Origin: CAVQEK01 sp964596645
Lineage (GTDB): Bacteria > Bacteroidota > Bacteroidia > Cytophagales > Cyclobacteriaceae
DNA length: 58,069 bases
NCBI GenBank assembly: GCA_964596645.1
Contig: CAZQVB010000027.1
Location: 1 to 58,069, forward strand
Reading direction: 5' to 3'
Under the pieces are notes generated by a model. That model did not search any database, was not told the DNA's origin, and saw only the letters and a program-made list of their open reading frames with translations. Made by a program: the position numbers and the translations under genes. Of the stretch, positions 18,141 through 26,321 are shown piece after piece. Position 1 is the stretch's first letter. The number at the start of each line of letters is the position of its first letter.

Positions 18141-19292
18141 ATGGCAAGAGTACTCATCGTCGACGACGAAAAAAGCATTCGCAACTCACTGCGCGAAATA
18201 TTGGAATATGAAAAGTATGAAGTGGATGAAGCCGCCGACGGTCATGAAGGTCTGCAAAAAATAGAAGCCTCCGACTACGACATTGTGCTGTGCGATGTGA
18301 AGATGCCCAAGCTCGATGGCCTGGCCGTGTTGGACAAGTCGATCGCTTTGGGCAAAGAAATGCAGTTTATCATGATATCAGCGCACGGCACCATCGAAAC
18401 CGCCGTAGAGGCTGTGAAGAAGGGTGCTTACGATTTCATTCCCAAGCCGCCAGACCTGAACCGCCTGCTCATCACCATTCGCAACGCACTGGAGCGCTCT
18501 TCGCTGGTGAGCGAGACGAAGGTTCTGAAAAAGAAAATATCCAAAACCTACGACATTGTCGGTGAATCGAAGGCGGTAGAGCAGGTGAAAGAAACCATAG
18601 AAAAAGTAGCACCAACCGAGGCGCGCGTATTGGTGACTGGAGAAAATGGCACTGGCAAAGAGCTGGTGGCGCGTTGGCTGCACATGAAAAGCAGCCGGCA
18701 CGAGGGGCCGTTTGTGGAGGTGAACTGCGCCGCCATTCCCTCAGAGCTTATCGAGAGTGAGTTGTTTGGCCATGAAAAGGGCTCATTTACTTCGGCCATC
18801 AAGCAGCGCATTGGCAAATTTGAGCAGGCCAATGGCGGCACACTTTTTTTAGATGAAATCGGCGACATGAGTGCCTCTGCCCAGGCCAAGGTGCTGCGTG
18901 CCCTGCAGGAAAGCAAGATCACCCGTGTGGGGGGCGACAAAGACATAAAAGTAGACGTGCGTGTGGTGGCGGCGACCAATAAAGACTTGAAAAAGGAAAT
19001 AGCGGAAAACAACTTCAGAGAAGACCTCTACCACCGTTTGTCGGTCATCATTATACAGGTGCCACCGCTCAGGGAGCGCAAAGAGGATGTGCCACTGCTG
19101 GTCGATCGCTTCTTGCAGGACATCGCTAAAGAATACGGCACAAAGAAAAAGGCCATCGATCAGGAGGCCATTAAGGCGCTACAGGCCTTGAATTGGAGCG
19201 GCAACATCAGGGAACTGCGCAATGTGACTGAGCGCCTGGTGATCATGAGCGGCAGCAAAATATCGCAAAGTGATGTGAAACGGTACGCTTAA
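18141..19292 (+). CDS. Receiver-AAA+ response regulator, NtrC-like without HTH domain
   Basis: 383 residues. The receiver domain (1-120) has D8, D9, phospho-acceptor D52 and K102. A sigma-54-activator AAA+ domain (about 137-370) has Walker A GENGTGKE at 167-174 and Walker B LFLDE at 235-239. The loop that contacts sigma-54 reads GSFTSA (214-219) instead of GAFTGA. The protein ends right after the AAA+ lid (NWSGNIRELRNVTERLVI then SDVKRYA), so the usual Fis-type DNA-binding domain is absent. No sensor kinase is adjacent. It may activate from solution, act on another sigma factor, or do something else with its ATPase. The start ATG gives a canonical receiver N-terminus. Confidence 0.92.
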   Translation: MARVLIVDDEKSIRNSLREILEYEKYEVDEAADGHEGLQKIEASDYDIVLCDVKMPKLDGLAVLDKSIALGKEMQFIMISAHGTIETAVEAVKKGAYDFIPKPPDLNRLLITIRNALERSSLVSETKVLKKKISKTYDIVGESKAVEQVKETIEKVAPTEARVLVTGENGTGKELVARWLHMKSSRHEGPFVEVNCAAIPSELIESELFGHEKGSFTSAIKQRIGKFEQANGGTLFLDEIGDMSASAQAKVLRALQESKITRVGGDKDIKVDVRVVAATNKDLKKEIAENNFREDLYHRLSVIIIQVPPLRERKEDVPLLVDRFLQDIAKEYGTKKKAIDQEAIKALQALNWSGNIRELRNVTERLVIMSGSKISQSDVKRYA

Positions 19293-19308
19293 GGCTGTAT
19301 GGTGAGCA

Positions 19309-19434
19309 CTACATGCGTGCCTCCAGCGGAGTGGCTGGCTGCTGATTGGCTTTGGTATACGTAGGGCAGGTGCGCTGTGTACAGGCAGAAGCCGCAAATA
19401 TGACAAGCGCAATAAGAACAATTTTAAATTTCAT
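19309..19434 (-). CDS. Small lipoprotein, 41 residues
   Basis: Read on the minus strand from the ATG at 19432-19434 to TAG at 19309-19311. It begins MKFKIVLIALVIFAASAC, a clean lipoprotein signal with the lipobox Cys at 18, followed by TQRTCPTYTK and a short polar tail ending EARM. Tiny lipoproteins with a CxxxxCP(T/A)Y-like start are common in Bacteroidota and have no known function. It lies downstream of the LuxE-type gene on the same strand with a 76-base gap. Confidence 0.65.
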   Translation of the reverse strand: MKFKIVLIALVIFAASACTQRTCPTYTKANQQPATPLEARM

Positions 19435-19510
19435 GGCTGAATACTTTTTAAACTAGAGCCAGCCAAACTAGCGCCACCGGCTGGGTAAAAAAAACCATTA
19501 GACTGGCATT

Positions 19511-20500
19511 TCATACATACATCAGGCTGCATCCGCGCACATCGGCATTGTCTATTCTCCCTAAAACTTCAAACCCGCCCGAAGGTTTTCGCAGGCCTAT
19601 ATCTTCCGTTTCTATAAAAGCACAGCTGTGCATATTGGCCAGGTCTATAATGTTGATGCCACCGCTCTTACCGTCTTCAGCCATACTAAAAGGATCGTGT
19701 AACTGGCGGATATGGATGCGCATCCATGGCGGTGTGAAAAATAAGCCATTATTGCTCGCATAGGCCTGCGAGAGCAGTTCCGTCATGCCATATTCTGAAT
19801 GAATGTTGGTAACGTTCAACTTGCTTTTCAATACAGCATGCACCTGATCGCGTGTGCTTTCTTCCCGACGCCCTTTCATGCCGCCGGTTTCCATCACCAT
19901 CACCCCGTTCAAATCCGGTGCAAGTTCCTCGGCAAAGTCAAGCAAAGCGAAGGTAACGCCTATGAGCAGCACCTTGCGCTTTGTTTGCTGCGCTTGCCGA
20001 AGGGCGTGCAGCAGCTTGCGGTGGTCGTGCAGATAAAAGCCGGAAAGCGAAGAACCACTGAGCTTGATAAAGTGATCGACCATATATACGAGAGAGGCAT
20101 CCTCACGCTCGAGGTAGGAGGGGAGCAAGCCGAACACATGAAAATCTTTGATAGAGCCGTAGAACTGCTCAAAGGCACAAAGGCTTATTTTCTGATAAAA
20201 GGCCAGGTCGTCTATGTAATGCCTGCTGGGATAGGAGCCGGTGGTGGTACTGCTACAGAAGACCTTTTCTTCCTGAAAATGGTATGCGCTGATGCGGTGC
20301 TTTTTGAAGAAACGAACGGGTAAAAATGGCACCTTGTCCAGGCGGTCGATGGCGTCGATTTGTACAGGGAGATGGTGCAGGTATTCCCTGTAAATTTTAT
20401 TTTCTTTTGCCTGAAAATGAAACAGTTGCAGTGCCCATTGTTCAAACTCCTGCGGCTGAATTCTAAAAACATTGCTTTTTAAACTATTTAAATGACGCAC
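19511..20500 (-). CDS. LuxE-type acyl-protein synthetase domain protein
   Basis: 329 residues. The family is recognised from the N-terminal helical region, KVPFLPVRFFKKHRIS, the adenylate-binding stretch VFCSSTTTGSYPSRHY and the later NIHSEYGMTELLSQAY, which resemble LuxE and acyl-adenylating enzymes of the ANL superfamily. LuxE activates a fatty acid as acyl-AMP and forms an acyl-enzyme for reduction by LuxC. No luxC, luxD or luciferase gene is nearby, so bioluminescence is not implied. A role in activating a carboxylate for surface glycan, lipid or pigment modification is possible. It is divergent from the lipoprotein gene at 20545 with a 44-base gap. Confidence 0.85.
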   Translation of the reverse strand: MRHLNSLKSNVFRIQPQEFEQWALQLFHFQAKENKIYREYLHHLPVQIDAIDRLDKVPFLPVRFFKKHRISAYHFQEEKVFCSSTTTGSYPSRHYIDDLAFYQKISLCAFEQFYGSIKDFHVFGLLPSYLEREDASLVYMVDHFIKLSGSSLSGFYLHDHRKLLHALRQAQQTKRKVLLIGVTFALLDFAEELAPDLNGVMVMETGGMKGRREESTRDQVHAVLKSKLNVTNIHSEYGMTELLSQAYASNNGLFFTPPWMRIHIRQLHDPFSMAEDGKSGGINIIDLANMHSCAFIETEDIGLRKPSGGFEVLGRIDNADVRGCSLMYV

Positions 20501-20544
20501 TCGTTATATTAGCGTTTTTCACGTAAAGTTAAGGATCAACCGGG

Positions 20545-21231
20545 ATGAGTTCACGCTGGCTTTGGGTTTTAATTGTAGCAGGAGCAGCGGTAAGTTGCTA
20601 CGATAAGCCTGTCTATAACTACGTGCCCTCCATATCAATTGAGAATTTTTACTTTAAACAAATAGCCAATTCGCCATTAGATTCTATGGTGATCGTGCTC
20701 AATTTTCAGGATGGCGACGGCGACCTGGGACTGGATGCCTCTCAGACTGATCCTCCTTATCATTTATACACATATTATGTGATTCAGGGCGATACCCTGG
20801 AATTGGGTGAGAATGACACCTTGCCGCCTTTCAACTGCATTGATTATGAAATAGTGGCAAAATTTAACGATGCCGGCATGGTGATCAATGCCGACACCAT
20901 TTACGTGCAACGCAACCCCAACTACTTCAACTATTTTCTCACCTTTATGGTGCGCGACAGGGCGAGTGGGAATTACCGAGCATTCGATCCGGCTGTTGAC
21001 CGAAACTGTGCACCGCCCTACAACGGACGTTTTTTTAATCTCAACACCACAGGCGATGTACGTCCGCTCGAAGGCGAGTTGAGGTTTGGATTGTCGTCCG
21101 GATTTCGACTGCTTTTTCGCAATGATTCTTTGAAAATAAGGGTGCAGATACAAGACCGCGCACTCAACAAAAGCGAGATCAGGGAGACGGAGCCTTTTAT
21201 GATCAACGACATCATCTTGCCGCCTTCTTAG
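20545..21231 (+). CDS. Hypothetical lipoprotein
   Basis: 228 residues. MSSRWLWVLIVAGAAVSC is a lipoprotein signal with the lipobox Cys at 18. The mature part contains FQDGDGDLGLD (residues about 53-63), an acidic loop that may bind calcium, and alternating beta-strands with SEIRETEPFMIND near the end. Similar lipoproteins occur in Cytophagales, with no assigned function. It is transcribed away from the LuxE-type gene across a 44-base gap that must hold both promoters, and ends 46 bases before the convergent E1 gene. Confidence 0.78.
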   Translation: MSSRWLWVLIVAGAAVSCYDKPVYNYVPSISIENFYFKQIANSPLDSMVIVLNFQDGDGDLGLDASQTDPPYHLYTYYVIQGDTLELGENDTLPPFNCIDYEIVAKFNDAGMVINADTIYVQRNPNYFNYFLTFMVRDRASGNYRAFDPAVDRNCAPPYNGRFFNLNTTGDVRPLEGELRFGLSSGFRLLFRNDSLKIRVQIQDRALNKSEIRETEPFMINDIILPPS

Positions 21232-21277
21232 TTTTGTCCCTGGCTAGCAGAGAAACTAAATCACTTGTTCTTCTTGC

Positions 21278-23683
21278 TCAATACAGCGCCGGAAACTTCT
21301 CCGGCTGGTTTTCCTGCATCATGTCGTAGGCGCGCTCGAACAAGTCTTCCGCATTTACCTTCGAAAAGTAATCGCCATCGGAGGCATACGCCGGCCTGTG
21401 TTCTTTGGAGGTAAGAGTGATGGGCTTGGCATCGAGATATTGATAGGCATCCTGGCCCTCCAGCACCTGCTGCATCATATAGGCACTGGCACCGCCGGGC
21501 ACATCTTCATCTGTAAATATCACGCGGTTGGTCTTCTTGATGCTCTCGCCAATGATGCCGTGTATATCGAACGGCAGCAGTGATTGCACGTCGATCACCT
21601 CCAGCGATATGTCTACCTCGGCCAGTTGCCGGGCCGCTTCCATGGCTATTTTGCACATGGCGCCATAGGTCACCACGGTGATGTCGCGCCCTTCCAGCAG
21701 CACTTCGGGCACACCCACGGGCAGCGTAAATTCGCCAATGTTGTCGGGCATTTTTTCTTTAAGCCTGTAGCCGTTCAGTGTTTCTATAATCAGGGCAGGA
21801 TCGTCACTGAGCAGCATGGTATTGTAAAATCCTGCGGCCTGGGTCATATTGCGCGGTACCAATACAAAGATTCCCCTGATGCTATTAAGCACCATGCCCA
21901 TGGGCGATCCGCTGTGCCACACGCCCTCGAGCCTGTGGCCGCGGGTGCGTATGATCACGGGGGCTTTTTGACCACCCCGCGTGCGGTACTGCAGGCAGGA
22001 AAGATCGTCGGACATGGTCTGAATGGCATACATCAGATAATCCAGATATTGAATTTCGGCTATAGGCCGGAGGCCGCGAATGGCCATACCGATGCCTTGG
22101 CCGACAATGGTGGTTTCGCGTATGCTGGTGTCGAACACGCGCAGTTCGCCGTATTTCTTTTGCAAACCCGCAAAGGCCTGATTGACGTCGCCGATCTTGC
22201 CTACATCTTCGCCAAATGCCACCACCCTGGGGTCGCGGGCTATGGCCGCATCAAAGCATGCCTGTAGCACTTCCCGTCCGTCTACCATAGGCGATTCGTC
22301 ACTATACTGTGCCTTTACAATGGGCACCTTCAGTGTGGAAAAGCGTGACTGACTGTACATGTGCGAGCTGTAATGTGCCTGATTGCGCCGGTCTTTATTC
22401 TCAAACCAGTCAATCAGGTTTTTTCTGGCTGGCGTTTGCTGTCCTCGCGAGAAGCGCAGGGTGTTCTTGATGGCTTTGATCACATCTTGCTTCAGGGGGT
22501 ACTGCAGGTTGGCCAATTGCTGGCGCCATTGGCTTATTTCATCGTAGGGTCCGATCTCAGTATTGAACTGGTCGAGCAGACGCAGGGCTTCTTTTCTGTC
22601 CTGCTGTATCACGGCCAGATAGGCTTTCCAGGCTGAATCTTTGGCTTGCCTCGCTACCTTTGCCGCTTCGTTTTCTATCCCTTGAAGCTGCCCCTGATGG
22701 GCCAACTCATTCTCCAATATCCACTCTTTCATCTTCTTCAGGCAGTCGTATTCCAACTCCCATTCGAGCCGCTCCTTCGATTTGTAGCGCTCATGACTGC
22801 CCGATGTGGAGTGGCCCTGAGGCTGCGTGAGCTCTACCACATGTACCACCACGGGCACGTGTTCTTCCCGGGCGATGCGCTCGGCTTTGCGATAGGCTTC
22901 CACCAACGCCATATAGTGCCAGCCTGCCACCCGTATCAGCTCTATGCCTTTCTCTGTTTTGCTGCGCTGAAAACCGGAAAGTACTTTGGAGATATCGCCT
23001 TTGGGGGTATGCAGTTCATTGTGTACGGATATGCCATAATCGTCGTCCCAGATGGAGAGCACCATAGGTATCTGCATCACGGCAGCGGCGTTGAGCGATT
23101 CGAAAAAGATACCCTCAGAGGTCGATGCATTGCCAATGGTGCCAAAGGCTATTTCATTTCCGTTGATGCTGAAATCCTCAAATTCTTTCAATTCCGGATT
23201 TTGCCTGTAGAGCTTGGAGGCAAAGGCCAGGCCCACCAGCCGGGGCATTTGCGCGGCAGTAGGTGACACATCTGCGCTACTGTTTTTGAGCTGTGTCAGC
23301 TTTCTAAATTCGCCGTGCTCATCGAGCAGGCGCGTGGCAAAGTGGCTGATCATCAGGCGGCCGCTGGAGGCCGGCTCTGCCTCCAGATCGGTATGCGCAT
23401 AAAGTTGTGCAAAATACTGCTGTATGCTGAGCATACCTGTGGAAAACATAAAGGTCTGATCGCGGTAATAGCCTGAGCGGAAGTCACCGTTTTTAAATAC
23501 TTTGGCCATGGCGATCTGAGGCACTTCTTTGCCATCACCAAATATTCCAAATTTTGCCCTGCCCAAAAAGACTTCTTTGCGGCCGACAATGCTCGCATGC
23601 CTGCTTTCGCAGACCAACCGGTAGTCGTTCAGTACTTCTTCAACAGATAGGTTTATTTTTTCTAAAGTTTTCAAAGAATTCAC
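21278..23683 (-). CDS. Fused 2-oxo acid dehydrogenase E1 alpha/beta subunit
   Basis: 801 residues. The N-terminal part (about 1-330) is an E1 alpha subunit and the C-terminal part (about 465-801) an E1 beta subunit, joined by a helical linker. E1 uses thiamine diphosphate to decarboxylate a 2-oxo acid and acylate the lipoyl arm of E2. The TPP motif region reads GNASTSEG (184-191) followed by WDDDYGIS. In the beta part, FGEDVGKIGDVNQAFAGL, DTSIRETTIVGQGIGMA and the C-terminal VIFTDEDVPGGASAYMMQQV are typical. Branched-chain 2-oxo acids or pyruvate are the likely substrates; sequence alone does not decide. No E2 or E3 gene is adjacent. Alanine dehydrogenase lies divergently across a 459-base gap. 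Confidence 0.93.
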   Translation of the reverse strand: MNSLKTLEKINLSVEEVLNDYRLVCESRHASIVGRKEVFLGRAKFGIFGDGKEVPQIAMAKVFKNGDFRSGYYRDQTFMFSTGMLSIQQYFAQLYAHTDLEAEPASSGRLMISHFATRLLDEHGEFRKLTQLKNSSADVSPTAAQMPRLVGLAFASKLYRQNPELKEFEDFSINGNEIAFGTIGNASTSEGIFFESLNAAAVMQIPMVLSIWDDDYGISVHNELHTPKGDISKVLSGFQRSKTEKGIELIRVAGWHYMALVEAYRKAERIAREEHVPVVVHVVELTQPQGHSTSGSHERYKSKERLEWELEYDCLKKMKEWILENELAHQGQLQGIENEAAKVARQAKDSAWKAYLAVIQQDRKEALRLLDQFNTEIGPYDEISQWRQQLANLQYPLKQDVIKAIKNTLRFSRGQQTPARKNLIDWFENKDRRNQAHYSSHMYSQSRFSTLKVPIVKAQYSDESPMVDGREVLQACFDAAIARDPRVVAFGEDVGKIGDVNQAFAGLQKKYGELRVFDTSIRETTIVGQGIGMAIRGLRPIAEIQYLDYLMYAIQTMSDDLSCLQYRTRGGQKAPVIIRTRGHRLEGVWHSGSPMGMVLNSIRGIFVLVPRNMTQAAGFYNTMLLSDDPALIIETLNGYRLKEKMPDNIGEFTLPVGVPEVLLEGRDITVVTYGAMCKIAMEAARQLAEVDISLEVIDVQSLLPFDIHGIIGESIKKTNRVIFTDEDVPGGASAYMMQQVLEGQDAYQYLDAKPITLTSKEHRPAYASDGDYFSKVNAEDLFERAYDMMQENQPEKFPALY

Positions 23684-24142
23684 GATGTCTGATGGTTTGA
23701 TTTAAAGAAGCCAATCGGTGGGTGTCCCTGATGTAGGGTAAACAAAACTAGAAAAAAATGTGAATCTTTCAAAAGTACAAGTTTTGCCTGGAGTTCAAAT
23801 GAGAATATTAAGGCTAAAAGTCTATATGAACGCCCTCCATATAAACCCCGTTCAGAGGAATTGTTTACCATAGATAATTTTATAGCAGGGCATAAGCGGG
23901 AGAATAAAAGTCGGCCATATTCTGGAATGTTAAAATTGCCTCTATTCGCTATGCTGCGCTTTCACAAGCTGAAATTGGGGAATTGTATGGCTGCACGGGC
24001 CCCGGAGTTTGGAGTATGATATTATTGATATAAATTGTGCAGAATTCCAAGAAGCCGGTGGTGCCGCAGAAGCTTATAAGTGGATGTCGGCGCTGGGTTA
24101 TTGATGGATCCTTCAAATTGTTTTTCTTTAAAAAATTCAAGA
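23684..24142. other. Long intergenic region with a possible gene remnant
   Basis: 459 bases between the divergent E1 and alanine dehydrogenase genes. No intact gene is supported. From about 24012 to 24104 one plus frame reads EYDIIDINCAEFQEAGGAA and then EAYKWMSALGY before TGA, which looks protein-like but has no start and no upstream continuation. It may be the decayed end of a lost gene. The left part (23690-23880) is AT-rich and probably contains the E1 promoter. Confidence 0.4.
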
Positions 24143-25258
24143 ATGATTATAGGCGTTCCTAAGGAGATCAAAGAAAATGAGAATCGCATCGCTGTAAATC
24201 CGGCCGGCGTAAAGGAGTTTTGTAAAAACGGTCACACGGTGTTGGTGCAAAAGGGTGGAGGCCTGGAGAGTGGTTTTACAGATGAGGCCTATGCGGAAGC
24301 AGGCGCCACCATCGCTGCCAGCATTGAGGAAGTGTACGCCAAGGCCGACATGATCATAAAAGTAAAGGAGCCCATTACGGCCGAATACAAGCTGATAAGA
24401 AAAGATCAACTGCTCTTTACCTATTTTCATTTCGCCTCTTTGGAAGCATTGACCAAAAATATGGTAGAAAGTGGTGCCGTATGCCTGGCCTATGAAACGG
24501 TAGAGAAAAAAGATGGCAGCTTGCCCTTGCTGATACCGATGTCGGAAGTAGCCGGCCGCATGGCCGTACAGGAAGGTGCCAAATATCTTGAAAAGCAGAT
24601 GGGTGGCCGGGGAATTTTGCTCGGCGGAGTACCCGGCGTAAACCCGGCCAGGGTGTTGGTACTGGGCGGGGGCATTGTGGGTACACAGGCCGCCAAAATG
24701 GCTGCCGGCCTCGGTGGCGATGTCACTATAGTCGATATAAACCTGTCGCGTCTGCGCTACCTGGCCGACATCATGCCAGCCAACGTGAGCACCCTGATGT
24801 CTACCGAATATAATATCCGCGAGTTGATACCCCTGCACGACCTCATCATCGGCGCCGTATTGATACCCGGGGCCAAAGCGCCTCACCTCATCACACGCGA
24901 TATGCTCAAAGATATGCGCCCGGGCACTGTGCTGGTGGATGTGGCGGTCGACCAGGGCGGTTGCATAGAAACATGCAAACCGACCACGCATGAAGATCCC
25001 ACGTATACCATCGATGGCGTAATCCACTACTGTGTGGCCAATATGCCGGGCGCCGTGCCTTATACCTCAACTGTGGCACTCACCAATGCCACCCTTCCCT
25101 ACGCCATACAGTTGGCCAACAAAGGTTGGAAAACTGCCTGTAGGGAAAATGAGGAGCTGAAGAAGGGATTGAACATCGTGAACGGTCAAATCGTCTACAA
25201 GGCTGTTGCAGAGGCGTTTGATCTCGATTACACACCTGTGGATGCGGTGCTTCAATAA
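24143..25258 (+). CDS. ald: Alanine dehydrogenase
   Basis: 371 residues from the ATG at 24143 (MIIGVPKEIKENENRIAVNP), which matches the family N-terminus; a 21-residue upstream extension in the same frame looks spurious. The enzyme interconverts L-alanine and pyruvate plus ammonia using NAD. R15 and K75-type substrate contacts lie in the N-terminal domain. The Rossmann fold shows VLGGGIVGTQAAKMAAGLG. DVAVDQGGCIET is the catalytic region, and HYCVANMPGAVPYTSTVAL holds the conserved histidine and the NMPGAVP signature. It converges on the TPR lipoprotein gene 10 bases downstream. Confidence 0.96.
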   Translation: MIIGVPKEIKENENRIAVNPAGVKEFCKNGHTVLVQKGGGLESGFTDEAYAEAGATIAASIEEVYAKADMIIKVKEPITAEYKLIRKDQLLFTYFHFASLEALTKNMVESGAVCLAYETVEKKDGSLPLLIPMSEVAGRMAVQEGAKYLEKQMGGRGILLGGVPGVNPARVLVLGGGIVGTQAAKMAAGLGGDVTIVDINLSRLRYLADIMPANVSTLMSTEYNIRELIPLHDLIIGAVLIPGAKAPHLITRDMLKDMRPGTVLVDVAVDQGGCIETCKPTTHEDPTYTIDGVIHYCVANMPGAVPYTSTVALTNATLPYAIQLANKGWKTACRENEELKKGLNIVNGQIVYKAVAEAFDLDYTPVDAVLQ

Positions 25259-25268
25259 GCAATAAACA

Positions 25269-26318
25269 TCAGTTGCCTGCGCAATGTGAGGCGTAGGCTT
25301 CGGCACTCAGCACCTCGCCATGTGTTTTTCCATCGGCCCAGCTTTGGCATGCCTGCGCACGGTCAGCCATGGCCAGGTGCACTTCTCCTGTATAGTAGTA
25401 CAGGTCTTTCATCATAGGCTCCATGTCGCTTGCCTGACGGAGCATCTTCAACGCGCGCGCATAGTCATTGGCTTTCCAATAGTATATTCCGCGGTTTCGG
25501 TATACCCATGGGTTTTCAGGGGCAATGGTCAGGCTGAGGTCAATATCTTCTTTTGCTTTTTCAAGGTTTCCGCTGAGCGTGTGCATGAGGCCCCGGTTGT
25601 TTAAGAAGTAAGGATTGCCCCTGTCCAACTCCAGCGCTCGGTCGAAGAATTCTTCCGCGGCATCGTAATTCTTCTTTGTTGTGCTGATCATGCCCAGCAC
25701 GTTATATCCATTGGCTTCTTGCGCATTCAAGGCGATGCCCTGCTGTGCCGACCTCTCGGCTTGCGGCAGGCTGTCTTGCAGAAAAAGCACATTGGCCAGG
25801 TTGATAAATACTTCAGCATTGGCGCTGTCGGCGTGGAGGGCCTTGTGAAAGGCGAAGCGTGCATCAGAGAGCTTATTCATCTGCCAGAGCACGATGCCCT
25901 GCAATAATCGGTATTTTGCCATTTGCTCTTTGGTGCCCGCCAGCGATTGCGCTTCAATCGCAGCGAGATCGCTGATGGCGGAGTGCATGTCGCCCATTTC
26001 AAAATAGGCTTTTGCACGGTTGTAATGTGCGTCATAAGAAGATTGATCCAGTTGAATGGCCTGAGTCAGTGCCTCCACGGCTTCTTCAAACTTGCCCATT
26101 TTTATGTACACAATACCGCGATTATTGTGCGCTTCTATATAGTCGGGGTCTACCTCCAGGGCCTGGGCATAGTAGCGCAATGCCTCCTGATACATGATCT
26201 CATCTACAGCCAGATTGCCACGGTGAAGAAACGATTGCTTTCGCACTTCTTCCGATTTACGGCCACAGCCCAACACCAAAAGCCACACGGCAAAAGATAA
26301 AATCAAAGACCTGAGCAT
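25269..26318 (-). CDS. TPR-repeat lipoprotein
   Basis: 349 residues. MLRSLILSFAVWLLVLGC is a lipoprotein signal with Cys at 18. The rest is a run of tetratricopeptide repeats (for example ALRYYAQALEVDPDYIEAHN, AVEALTQAIQLDQSSYDAHY, ANAEVFINLANVLFLQDSLP, AAEEFFDRALELDRGNPYFL), roughly eight units forming a protein-binding superhelix. It is the last gene of a tight operon: its ATG is three bases after the aarF stop. It may act as an envelope scaffold for whatever process the kinase-like protein serves. The partner protein is unknown. Confidence 0.9.
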   Translation of the reverse strand: MLRSLILSFAVWLLVLGCGRKSEEVRKQSFLHRGNLAVDEIMYQEALRYYAQALEVDPDYIEAHNNRGIVYIKMGKFEEAVEALTQAIQLDQSSYDAHYNRAKAYFEMGDMHSAISDLAAIEAQSLAGTKEQMAKYRLLQGIVLWQMNKLSDARFAFHKALHADSANAEVFINLANVLFLQDSLPQAERSAQQGIALNAQEANGYNVLGMISTTKKNYDAAEEFFDRALELDRGNPYFLNNRGLMHTLSGNLEKAKEDIDLSLTIAPENPWVYRNRGIYYWKANDYARALKMLRQASDMEPMMKDLYYYTGEVHLAMADRAQACQSWADGKTHGEVLSAEAYASHCAGN

Positions 26319-26321
26319 GTA

